Below are positions 37,001-46,272 of a DNA stretch of 58,922 bases, in pieces (the stretch's first letter is position 1; each line of letters starts with the position of its first letter). The translations under genes and the position numbers were made by a program. Origin of the DNA: Lichtheimia corymbifera B2541 (Eukaryota > Mucoromycota > Mucoromycetes > Mucorales > Lichtheimiaceae); assembly GCA_000697475.1 (NCBI GenBank), contig JNEU01000864.1, positions 1-58,922 on the forward strand. Direction: 5' to 3'. A model generated the notes under the pieces. That model saw only the letters and a program-made list of their open reading frames with translations. It ran no database searches and was not told the DNA's origin.

Positions 37001-37956
37001 CCAATAGGACATTTTCGTAGAGGAAGCTAAAAGCTATGGCTATCATATTGATGCATCAAGTGCAGGTGCATTGCAAGCATCTTTGGAAAACATACCCGAT
37101 GGACCCGTCAAGCAAGTTTTACTCATGCTGATTATCAAACCAATGCAGCGTGCAAAATACTTTGCTGCAGGCGCTCTTGACATCACCAAATTCCTCCATT
37201 ATGCACTGAATGAGCAGGTGTACACGCATTTCACTTCACCGATTCGTCGCTATGCTGATATCTTGGTCCATCGTCAATTGGATAATGCCCTTAAAGGAAT
37301 GAGTAAGTCATAATGACTCCATTATGTATTGTACATTTATTTATGCAATGCTACATTTTATAGCTAACAGTGGCTACAGCACGAAGACCGTCCAAATGAT
37401 TGCTTATTCATGCAATTATCGAAGAGAAATGAGCAAAGTGGCAGAAGAAATGAGTCGACACTTGTACCTAGCACGTTATCTAAATCGCACGCAAAAGGAG
37501 ACCATCAAGACTGCAGTGGTGTTGGCAGTGACTGAGCATCATTTCGACGTCTACTTGCATGAATACGGTTTACAGCGACGATTATTTGCACAAGATTATC
37601 CCCTTGACAACTATGATTACTGCAACGACGACTCGAGCCTTGTATTGTATTGGGAACGGGGTGTCCCTGTGGATATGGAAAGCCAATTCAAAAGACACTA
37701 TCAACGCGACACTATGCGAACCGCAGATATCAGATCACGTGAAGATATGGAATCAAAGAATAAGGGTAAAGGCAAGGTCAACGCAGCACCAACACCAATG
37801 GGACAATCCATCACATCAGTACGAGCTGCTCCTCTTGACCATACATTGTGCTCTCAACGTCTGGCTATATTCACCACCTTACAAGTGAAACTCGAAGTCA
37901 ATAGTCACCGATCACCTCCCGTTATCAACATGTATCCTATCAATCCCTTTTGTTAA
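34036..37956 (+). CDS. SSD1: Ssd1/Dis3L2-family RNB-domain RNA-binding protein
   Basis: Exons 34036-34056, 34116-35058, 35119-35786, 35849-36104, 36165-36381, 36437-36514, 36574-36952, 37008-37302 and 37364-37956 give 1149 aa. The N-terminal 350 residues are Gln/Ser/Thr/Pro-rich and disordered. Cold-shock domains follow (GVLRINRRNRYDSYVTVEDL; DVDEVWNKRKEKQRK as in Ssd1; GEVIGILDHPEERVTVGYLQ). The RNB domain starts at SHITFSIDPDTAKDLDDILH and continues through VHIADVSYFI, SRAKLSYNDAQQ, RFANGALALES and YTHFTSPIRRYADILVHRQL, then an S1-like tail. Ssd1 proteins repress translation of cell-wall mRNAs. Yeast Ssd1 has lost nuclease activity, but here the acidic cluster looks intact. The tiny first exon (seven codons) is inferred from frame and the CTAAC branch point. 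Confidence 0.9.
34410..34437. repeat. ACG trinucleotide run encoding poly-Thr
   Basis: In-frame GACGAC... run read as consecutive Thr codons (ACG) in the disordered N terminus of the Ssd1-like protein. CAA/CAG runs encoding poly-Gln lie just upstream at about 34318-34340. Confidence 0.8.
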
Positions 37957-38440
37957 ACGGTGATGGAATAAAACATTATCGCTCGCTCCTCCATTTTACA
38001 TAACAATCCATCGCTTTGGTTCAGTGATGATATTAAAAAGGAAATAGCCATCCGTTGCCAAGGGAACCCGTTGTGTAGGCAATACAGTTTATTACGGGTG
38101 ACCTCATTGTTAGCCGTCTTAGGGGAAGTTGATTCCGAGCTCCTATGATCAACGCTGTGTTTATGTCCTTTGTGATGTCTGTAAACAACCAATCATTTTG
38201 CCGATAATGGCAGTGTGCATGATCCATAAAAGTAGCATGCGCCTTGAAAGAAAAAGATGAGTCATAAAGAACCGAATACCGAGTATTATTGATACTTCCA
38301 TTTACGACTGTGCTGGAACTAAAGTTGTTGATGTTTGACGCCCATGCAGTAAATTTCCGCTCCACCGTGCGCTTATACCTCTTTGACTCTCCTACGCAAC
38401 CCACCACAAAATATCCTCTTCTATATTACATACACACCCT
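37957..38440. other. Intergenic region
   Basis: No gene supported; overlapping short frames only. It holds the 3' region of the Ssd1-like gene and the promoter of the carrier gene. Confidence 0.45.
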
Positions 38441-39761
38441 ATGGCACAACAACACAATAAACCCCACCGGATAGCTCATTTAACAGGCGGTGCCATTTCA
38501 GGCATGTCGGCATGTGTTATGTTGCAGCCTCTCGACTTGATCAAGACCCGCTTACAACAATCGCGACATGACAGCATGCGATCGGGTATCACAATACCTC
38601 CACATAGAAAGTATGTATCATTCTTTGATATATAGAGAGAAGGTTCTTTAATGACTAATTGGATGAATAGCACATTATACTGGACTGTACGGGATATTAT
38701 AAAGACCAATGGCGTAGGTGGTTTATGGCGTGGTACATTGCCAACCATTGTCAGGTAGGTAAACAACCAACTAGGGTAATAAGGATAAGGATTTAATGCT
38801 TGCATGTTTATTGTTGGACAACAAAGAAACGTCCCTGGTACTGCATTGTACTTTGCGGCCCTATCGGAAATCCGACATTTGCTGAATGCAACCCGACCTA
38901 CTATGCACCGATATATGTCATCACGAACTCGACACGGCGAAGAACGGTGGGAAAATTTGGTAGCAGGTGCAGCAGCACGTGGCTCGGTAGGATACATGAT
39001 GATGCCTGTCACTGTACTCAAAGTGCGCTATGAGGTATGTTAATGCATATAGTGTATTGAAGAATAACATGGTTGACTAAAAGAATTCCATATAGAGCAA
39101 TCTATATAATTACAAGAGTATATCTGAAGCTTTCCGACATATTATTCAAACCGATGGCATACGGGGTAACTCATACAAAGATTAGAGTGGTAATTAGGCT
39201 GTGGACTAAGTAGCATGAATAGGTTTATTTGCTGGTTTTGGTGCTACGTTTATTCGAGATGCTCCTTTTGCTGGTATCTACCTATTCTTTTATGAAAAGT
39301 TCAAATCAACTGCCAATGGTAAGCTAGGTTTTATTGGATACAAATTGGAAGACTAAACGAAATGATACAGGGTGGAAAGAACGACGTGATGTACCCATAG
39401 CCAACATGGCAGTGAATCTCGGTGCAGGGGTAGTGGCAGGGACAGCGGCAACATGTATTACCCAACCATTTGACATGATCAAGACTCGGATGCAATTGGA
39501 TCGAAAGTTGTATAGGACAACATGGTCAACAGCCAAACGCGTGTTCATGGTAAATACGGCGGGGGATACAAGAGTCAATCAAGTCTTTGTCTAATGGTAT
39601 TTGGGATGCTCAATTAGGAAAATGGTCTACGCGGATTTTTTGATGGCATCAGCTTACGACTTGCACGAAAACCATTGAGTTCGGCCATTTCTTGGGCTGT
39701 TTATGAGGAAATTGTACGATTCTTCCCGAGGCGGGAAACGGTGTCTCAAACGGCTGTGTAG
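38441..39761 (+). CDS. HEM25: Mitochondrial carrier SLC25A38/Hem25 (glycine import for haem)
   Basis: Exons 38441-38610, 38671-38754, 38827-39034, 39096-39165, 39223-39318, 39371-39549 and 39618-39761 give 316 aa. Three mitochondrial-carrier repeats are visible, with [11 protein letters not shown] in the first, a variant [11 protein letters not shown] in the second and [11 protein letters not shown] in the third. The opening [20 protein letters not shown] and the motif [12 protein letters not shown] are typical of the SLC25A38/Hem25 branch, which brings glycine into the matrix for 5-aminolevulinate synthesis (and has been linked to isopentenyl pyrophosphate transport). Six transmembrane helices in the inner membrane are expected. 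Confidence 0.92.
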
Positions 39762-39787
39762 TTAAACTCTCTATTCCCTTTCCTGTC

Positions 39788-41883
39788 ATGGACACCCTCA
39801 TCATCCTTGCGAGTGCATCCCGCCCTACATGCCTTGAATCACAAATAAAGGTACCCCTCCTTTTGTATAGTTGTATTTCATTACGAGTGGTTCGCTCAAC
39901 CGAAACGTCTCTCATTTGCATAGAATTCCTATTCTACCCAGTGCCTGCAATGGCACGGTTTACCCAAACCACTCTTGCCTGTATCGGGAAAGCCAGCATT
40001 GACCTGGTGGCTCGACGAAGCCAAGGCTCTCTTCAAGAACATCTATATTGTCACCAACGCACACAAGTATGTATAGATATCTCTTATTGCATGGATATTT
40101 TACTTAATGACAACTACAGTTACAAGAACTATGAACGATGGGCAACAGGGCATGATTTTCCAAAGGCCAATATCCTTAATTGTGGATTTAGGTATGAGTT
40201 TGAGAGAAATGTTGTCAGTGTACTAGATCATATACTGAAGGGGTTTATATAGCACTGGGCCTATATCAGACATCACATTTGTACATCGCGTCAAGGACTG
40301 CAGGGATGGTGTATCCACAATCATGATGGCCGACTTTTTGTACAACGACAAGGATACGTGGTTGCCCTCGCTCTTGAAGACTTCCCAGGAGAAGACTGCA
40401 CTTTACTGCTATAACGGTGAACAAGAGAAACGCATGATCAGCCTTGTACTTCAACCAAATGCACTTGGAGCACTACCATCGTACGTTTCTACTTTGGATG
40501 GATGGTCCGTCATCGATCAGGAAAAGGAACTTGCCATGATGATTTCTGATCATATCATCGTCGACGAGAAACCAGCTGCTGCCCGGTTTATGGAAGAGCA
40601 ATTACCCTTTGATGAATATCTCGCGGATTGGTTGGACGATGCAGGTACACCTTGTGCAATGGATCCTATTCATGTCAAGGCTTATGCACGTGTTGGATTA
40701 ATGGGCAACCCAAGTGATGGATTTTATGGTAAGTGACATGGATACGACTATTTCAGGATCATTCATCCTTGTTACTAGGCAAGACCATGTCTCTTTTGAT
40801 CTCCAATTTCTGGGCCGAGGTCACTTTGCTACCACAACCAACCACTGAGATCACCATCATGTCCAACCCTGTAGCCGATCCCCGTCGCTTTAGCACGATC
40901 GCATCACTAGCAGCAATTTGTCAAGAGGATGGCTATGATAATGGAGATAGGCTTTTATTGGCGTGCTGCAAAGTATTCTACACACATTGTCGAGACAAGG
41001 GCATCGCGTTGAATACTCGGCAAGGCTTCAGGGTTATGTTTGACACCAATATTCCTCGCCAAGTTGGACTTGCCGGTTCTTCAGCTATTATTACTGCATT
41101 CTGGAAGGCCCTGATTCATTTTTACAACGTGACATCGATTCCACTTGAGGAGCAAGCATCCTTGATTCTCTCGGTTGAACAAAATGAACTTGGTATTGCA
41201 GCTGGTCTTCAAGATCGTGTGATTCAGGTACAGTATCACAAATACTACGATGCCATGATGCATGGGATTGACTATGATAATACCTTTGTAGACCTATGGT
41301 GGTCTGGTGTATATGGACTTTGAAAAGAGTTATATGGAGGAGCACAAGCATGGCAAATACGAGCAACTGGACATTTCACTTGTGCCACCTCTTTTCCTGG
41401 CTTATGTCGCCCATCCTGAAGATTCCGGCAAGGTTCATAGCACTGTGAAACAACGCTTTTTGGCAAATGATCCAGAGGTATGGAAAGAAAAGTAAGGCTT
41501 TGTATTTATTGGATACTGACATGAAGAATAATAAATAGATCATTGATGCCATGAAGACATTTGCATCTTTCACTGATAAAGCACGGCAGGCGCTATATGA
41601 TCACAACCATCACGAATTTGCTCAACTTATGACAGCCAATTTCGAACAACGAAGAAAGACCTATGGTGATGCTGTGGTGGGAGCTGTCAACTTGCGGATG
41701 GTGGAAATTGCTCGGCAACATCGATGCGTCGCCAAATTCCCTGGCAGTGGAGGAGCTATCGTTGGCATGTGGAATGGCGACAATGAAAGCACACGTACCA
41801 TGGATATGCTCAATCTTCGACACGCTTTAGAAAAGGAGGGTTACGTCTTTGTGAATATTATTCCTAAGGATAGTCAGTCTTAA
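39788..41883 (+). CDS. Nucleotidyltransferase-glucuronokinase (GHMP kinase) fusion
   Basis: Exons 39788-39850, 39924-40066, 40120-40191, 40253-40728, 40779-41227, 41292-41477 and 41539-41883 give 577 aa. The N-terminal 270 residues resemble a sugar-phosphate nucleotidyltransferase: HGLPKPLLPVSGKPALTWWL, then KNIYIVTNAHNYKNYERWA. The C-terminal 290 residues are a GHMP kinase like plant glucuronokinase: ARVGLMGNPSDGFYGKTMSL, SNFWAEVTLLP, the ATP loop PRQVGLAGSSAIITAFWKAL, SLILSVEQNELGIAAGLQDR and KFPGSGGAIVGMW. Glucuronokinase makes glucuronate-1-phosphate; a joined pyrophosphorylase could yield UDP-glucuronate. The first exon (LIILASASRPTCLESQIK) lacks a clean GxGTRL loop, so transferase activity is uncertain. 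The start lies only 26 bp after the carrier stop. Confidence 0.85.
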
Positions 41884-42640
41884 AAGTTGATAGAGACTAT
41901 AGATGTCAGTATATGTATTATCCAATGTATTGTATTGCAACACAATTCCACTGCCTCTAATGCATTATGGCTCCATGTGAAGAGTATTTGTGCGAACTGG
42001 TGTTCTCTTGAGGTCAACCCACTCTTTATTGTATCAGAAAATATGCTTCTTACAAGATCAATCATGAAATCACTTCTATTCCACTATAGTACATTAATCC
42101 ACGAGCACCCAAGAAGGGAATAAGCTGTCAAAGTCCAAGGGATGAGAGATAATGCTCCCCTGTGCCACAGTATCTTTGACACCATTCACGAGCTTCCACA
42201 GTCAAAGGTGTTCCTGATCGGTGCCTCCATGTCAGTAAGTGATCGTCGCAACCTTGATTGCGTACTCCCATTCCTCACTTTTCTTGTCCTTGTGTTCTTG
42301 AGAACCCATGTCAGCATTCTTGTTCAAGGGGTGGTGTGGTTGGATGCTCGTTTACTCATCGTGACAAAGGATCGTCAATACGTCTCCACCAGCCTTGGTT
42401 GCCATGATACCATTCCCCCAGCATGTGCCACATACAATCAAGATAGACATAGAGATCATAGAGATGTATGCATGCAATGACAACAATAAAACGTGTATAC
42501 TGTAATAAGGACAAGTGGGTATTTGATTTATTAGCATACAATGTTGCTTTCATTATAGTAAAGAGGGCAAGTGGGTGATCTATTACTGATGTGGGGGACT
42601 CCTTCTAATACTATTACCACCTTCTAATACTACTATTATC
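41884..42640. other. Intergenic, no gene confirmed
   Basis: Frames here (longest 112 codons, + strand at 42142-42480, and 61-65 codons on the minus strand) have no recognisable domain and conflict with each other. A short TAATACTA-type simple repeat lies at about 42605-42650. It may contain relics of an older gene. Confidence 0.35.
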
Positions 42641-43275
42641 ATTTCATATTTTGGCGGCGGTCAGAACTGCTGGTATAACGCAACACTCCAGCAGACGGCG
42701 CCTCATCTTTCCTCATTGCAGAAGGGGAACCGCTTCACGTCTGTTGCGCTAGCGTAGCCTTACTCCCTGTCAACTGCGAGGTAAAGGACTCACTACACCA
42801 ACCTCTCAAGGAGCAAGGTGGAAACTCCACTCCTGCAACAATGACCAGAACACGCTTAGCGAATAACATCCAGTCATGCTACGACCTAAGAGCATCCATG
42901 AATACGACCAGCGCAACATGAACACTTTCAGGCGGAGGGGTTACGAAGAAGAGGGAAAAAACCTTATCTTTGTTACGCGGCAAAGGCTAAGGAAAAAAAC
43001 CCCCTGTGCAGGCCACTCCAGTCAACTTGTTCTAACAAAAACTGTATGAGTACACAGTGCCAAGAGATGAATGAATAATATAAGACTTACCGGGCAAGAG
43101 AAAGGAGGATACTGCGCCTCAGAGGAAAATGGTTTTCTTTTATAATGAAGACGGGCGCTCTTTCAAACGCGCAATTTTTTTCAACCCCAGCGTGATTTTT
43201 TACGTGCTTGTTTTCGCGTTTTTTCGTCCAATTTCCTTTTATACTCAGCGCGTTTCGCGTAGCGCGTTTTACAGG
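42641..43275. other. CGCG-rich non-coding block, possible mobile-element relic
   Basis: This block has a higher G+C content in its first 400 bases than its flanks and no open frame. Its end (43155-43275) is dense in CGCG words, including GCGCGTTTCGCGTAGCGCG, which is almost its own reverse complement. On the minus strand a TATAAAAGG-like element (plus 43236-43246) is followed downstream by a GT-AG-like pair around 43037-43092. It could be a promoter/leader or terminal part of a transposable element or a non-coding transcript. No transposase was found. Confidence 0.3.
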
Positions 43276-43625
43276 CTAATCTCTGCCTAAAGATGCCGTT
43301 TCTTTTTGTACATGTGGGGAAGGAGAAGGGGAAGTAATAATTGTGTTGTCATGGCAATCATGCGACTGACACTTTCTATTGTGGCACGAAACTATCATGC
43401 CGACGCCGATGCGGAGAGACATGCAGCTAACAGTGACGCCATGTACTACTGCACCTGCTATATTCGTGCATGCTGATCCATTACTGACCTTGACAAGCAA
43501 ATATAAGAAAGCTCAATATTGCATATGAACGGATTGTCCTGCTGCAGCCCATAATTTTCATCCTTCAACTTTTGTGATATGAGAGGATTTGACTGAGCAA
43601 CACTCGAACAAAGAAAAAGCATTTT

Positions 43626-44491
43626 ATTTCCAGTTCTTCCACTCCGGGCTTTATTGTCTCTTCTCCCCATTCTCAACTGTTGCCCCATTCAAGCACAATT
43701 ACAACCTGCGAACGATTTTCCTCCTTCAACCCATCAAGTCACTGCTGCAGCTGTCTTGATCCTATTGTCCTTGACAGAATCGCAAGTCAACGCCGTGTAC
43801 ACAGCCTTCTTGTCACTCTTCTACAACACACGCTTTTCCTTGACTCTCCACCATCTCTTGTATACACCTCGACGACAATCAAACATAACAGCATCCATTG
43901 CAGCAGTTGCTATTAGCAAGGCCTTTACTCCATTTCAGCACTCTCTTTACTTGCACCGTATTGCTGCACGACCTTTTTTTACGTGAACAACAGATAGCCA
44001 TTGTATAGTAGCAGCTTTATTTACGCGTACCAACTTGCTTCAATACATACGAGTTCCTTTGGATAAGGCAATATCAGCTATCAAGCACACCACACTACAA
44101 GCCTTCGAAAGTGGCCAAGATAGATTGACCAACAGCCGTATGGAAATGGAGGCATATCAGTAGCGGTTACTGAGACTTTTTCTTATTGGGCATGCGATGG
44201 TTATGATGGATGGCGTCGATCTTGCTCAAGCACAGATACGAGAAATCCTGGAATGTTGCTTTGGTTACTTGGCACGTCGGCAGCAGGAAGGAAGGATCGC
44301 ATCATATGAACACGGCTGAGGATGATGATGGATTGGAATGGCATCGATGGAAGGGCTTTATCCTTGACGAAGGACGGTTGATCGCTTTCGATGGTATAGG
44401 AATGCTCGAGTCCAATCACGCTGCAGCTGCTTCGGGACCATGGATGGTATTGCTTATGACGGCGGCAACCAAGAATACAACGACACAATGA
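43626..44491 (+). repeat. Dispersed repeat copy A, decayed protein-coding family
   Basis: About 0.87 kb that aligns in inverted orientation with 57830-58680. Shared stretches include CTCAACTGTTGCCCCATTCA near 43671, CACAGCCTTCTTGT near 43800, TCCTGGAATGTTGCTTTGGT near 44244, and GGCTGAGGATGA near 44316. Translated pieces are also shared: ANDFPPSTH..TAAAVL.LLSLTES in the first half and SWNVALVTW, NTAEDDDGL and ATKN in the second. The reading frame shifts along the copy and no single frame spans it, so it looks like a pseudogene or multi-exon relic. The ancestral protein is not recognised. Confidence 0.65.
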
Positions 44492-45466
44492 AATCTCATT
44501 GACTCTATATGATTCATCCATACCTTCTTCATTTGTTTCTTTATGATGTATACTTGATAAATTCCCACCACACGCTCGATATCTTATTCTTCGACTCGCA
44601 TTGAATGAAAATTAAATTCAACATAATATCTAGAAATGTTTCATACCATCGGCTCATGTGTGCAGTTTGTGGATTACTTGATTGGTTTCTGGATTTGCTG
44701 AAAGGGGAAAAGCGAGGAGATTGGATCATTTGCTGGTCCACAAGCTGATAGTCGAAAGGCAGTGAGGATCCTCGAACGCTTGTACTGGGAAGATAATAAA
44801 TTCAGGAGTGATGATGCCCATCATAGTAGTGTTTGTTTGCGACATAAACTCTTGGTGGTTCATTGTAAGCTTAGTTCATTATGTTCAAGAAAGAGTGAGC
44901 TCTGATACAATGCGTTAATCCAACCATGCGTATATAACAATAAGCAGATACTCGAGGAGCCATTTTTGTTTGCGCAATCATATTCGATTCCATATACCAT
45001 AGCATTTGTTGAATGGGACGAACTCCTTGTGGTGTTGGTATACCGCACGTATAACCTGAAAGGCAAGCTGTCTGCATAAGGTGTCCTTGGTGGTGTGTGA
45101 TGCACTCTTTCTCAAAGAAGGCAAGGCGGTGCACGTAACACAGTATCACTTTTACTACGTATCAACCGAGGAAGGTGAATCTCCAGGTAATAAAAACAGC
45201 AAGAGCATTGAGAACCATGGTCGTAATATACCAGGGACAAATCCTATTGAAAGATTCATGATCCCATCCTTTCCACGCTTGAAGCATTGCCAGTAACTTG
45301 GCTTGCATGTATGTAGTAGAGGTATTATCTTCAGATATAGCAACCACTTTATACACGTTACTGTTCAAGATTTAATGATTACATGTATATTCGTAGATAC
45401 AACGGGTCGAAAAAAAAGAGCTGAAATTGTATGTTCAAAAACTGGATGCGAGGAAATATAATAAAA
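44492..45466. other. Intergenic with possible gene relic
   Basis: Apart from the low-confidence minus-strand relic listed separately, nothing is supported. It lies between repeat copy A and the PPxY membrane-protein gene. Confidence 0.35.
44871..45368 (-). pseudogene. Possible decayed protein-coding relic
   Basis: On the minus strand, one frame reads from about 45368 (KLLAMLQAWKGWDHESF, then NALAVFITWRF). It hits TGA near 45167 and continues in the same frame with FEKECITHHQGHLMQTACL and GVRPIQQMLWYMESNMIAQT to a stop at 44871. The composition on both sides of the stop is protein-like, with balanced hydrophobic and charged residues. No family is recognised. It may equally be chance or a gene whose intron was missed. 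Confidence 0.22.
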
Positions 45467-45928
45467 CTAATGTTTCTCGTCTGGTGCGCGAACAGCATGC
45501 TGAACATCAACTCGTACCGAGGATCGATAATCGCCATAGGCGGGAGGGGGTGGTTGGTTGGATACCATAGCTGCGATTTGGGCATCGCGTGCAGCTATGC
45601 TTTGATGCATTGGTAAGAAAGAGGGCTCACGCATGGAACTGGGACGATTGACAGTGGGCTGTGCCATAAATTTATCGAGGATCGATCGTCGCTTGTCGCT
45701 GTTGAGCTGCTTTGCCAATTCGGGAGGTCTCAATGATTCAAGCTGTGTGGCGGTGATATGCTGATAATATTGTTGTTGCTGAAGCTGTTGTTGTTGTTCA
45801 ATAGTCATTTGCTTCTTGCGAGGACCAGTAGCCTTGTAAATACAATAGACACAGCCACCGAGCAAAAAGAAGAAAAGAATAACGACTATGACTACGAAAA
45901 GCACTTCATTCGTTGACGGGGTAGCCAT
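45467..45928 (-). CDS. Small single-pass membrane protein with PPxY motif
   Basis: Intronless, 153 aa. A short N terminus is followed by one strong transmembrane segment at residues about 9-31 (VLFVVIVVILFFFLLGGCVY), then a basic patch (TGPRKKQ), a Gln-rich stretch and a disordered C-terminal half. QPPPPAYGDYR near residue 128 contains a PPAY sequence, the PPxY consensus bound by WW domains of Rsp5/Nedd4 ubiquitin ligases. This layout resembles small membrane adaptors of Rsp5, but there is no sequence homology call, so the role is inferred. The ATG at 45926-45928 is the only good start before the TM segment. Confidence 0.7.
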   Translation of the reverse strand: MATPSTNEVLFVVIVVILFFFLLGGCVYCIYKATGPRKKQMTIEQQQQLQQQQYYQHITATQLESLRPPELAKQLNSDKRRSILDKFMAQPTVNRPSSMREPSFLPMHQSIAARDAQIAAMVSNQPPPPAYGDYRSSVRVDVQHAVRAPDEKH

Positions 45929-46272
45929 GATGATGGTATTGTGGGTTTGTTATAATAAAAAATGAATGGATATATGTAAAAAGGAAAAGAGAGCGTGAGC
46001 TGCCTTGTTGCAAAAATGGAGGAAGAAAGGTGAGCTGAAAGGTTGCAAATGGGAGAAGGAAGCACCTAATTAAAAATTCAGGACAAGCTGGTGTTACGCA
46101 CCAAAAGAAGTGATCAACCATGTGCAAATTTAGCAATGCCGCCCCCAATTCTTGCACATCAACACGTGCTCTGGTTTGGTCTCGGCTCGATGGAAAAAAG
46201 TGAGATTATTAGGAACTTGTTCAATATGCATGATATGTATATGATATACTGTAGTAATTGTAAGGTAGACAT
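45929..46272. other. Intergenic region
   Basis: Upstream region of the PPxY gene and 3' region of the Ral GAP gene, both on the minus strand. No further gene seen. Confidence 0.45.

Noticed and set aside
42142..42480. Plus-strand frame of 112 codons after the glucuronokinase gene
   Set aside because: No recognisable motif, and minus-strand frames of similar quality overlap it. Treated as non-coding.
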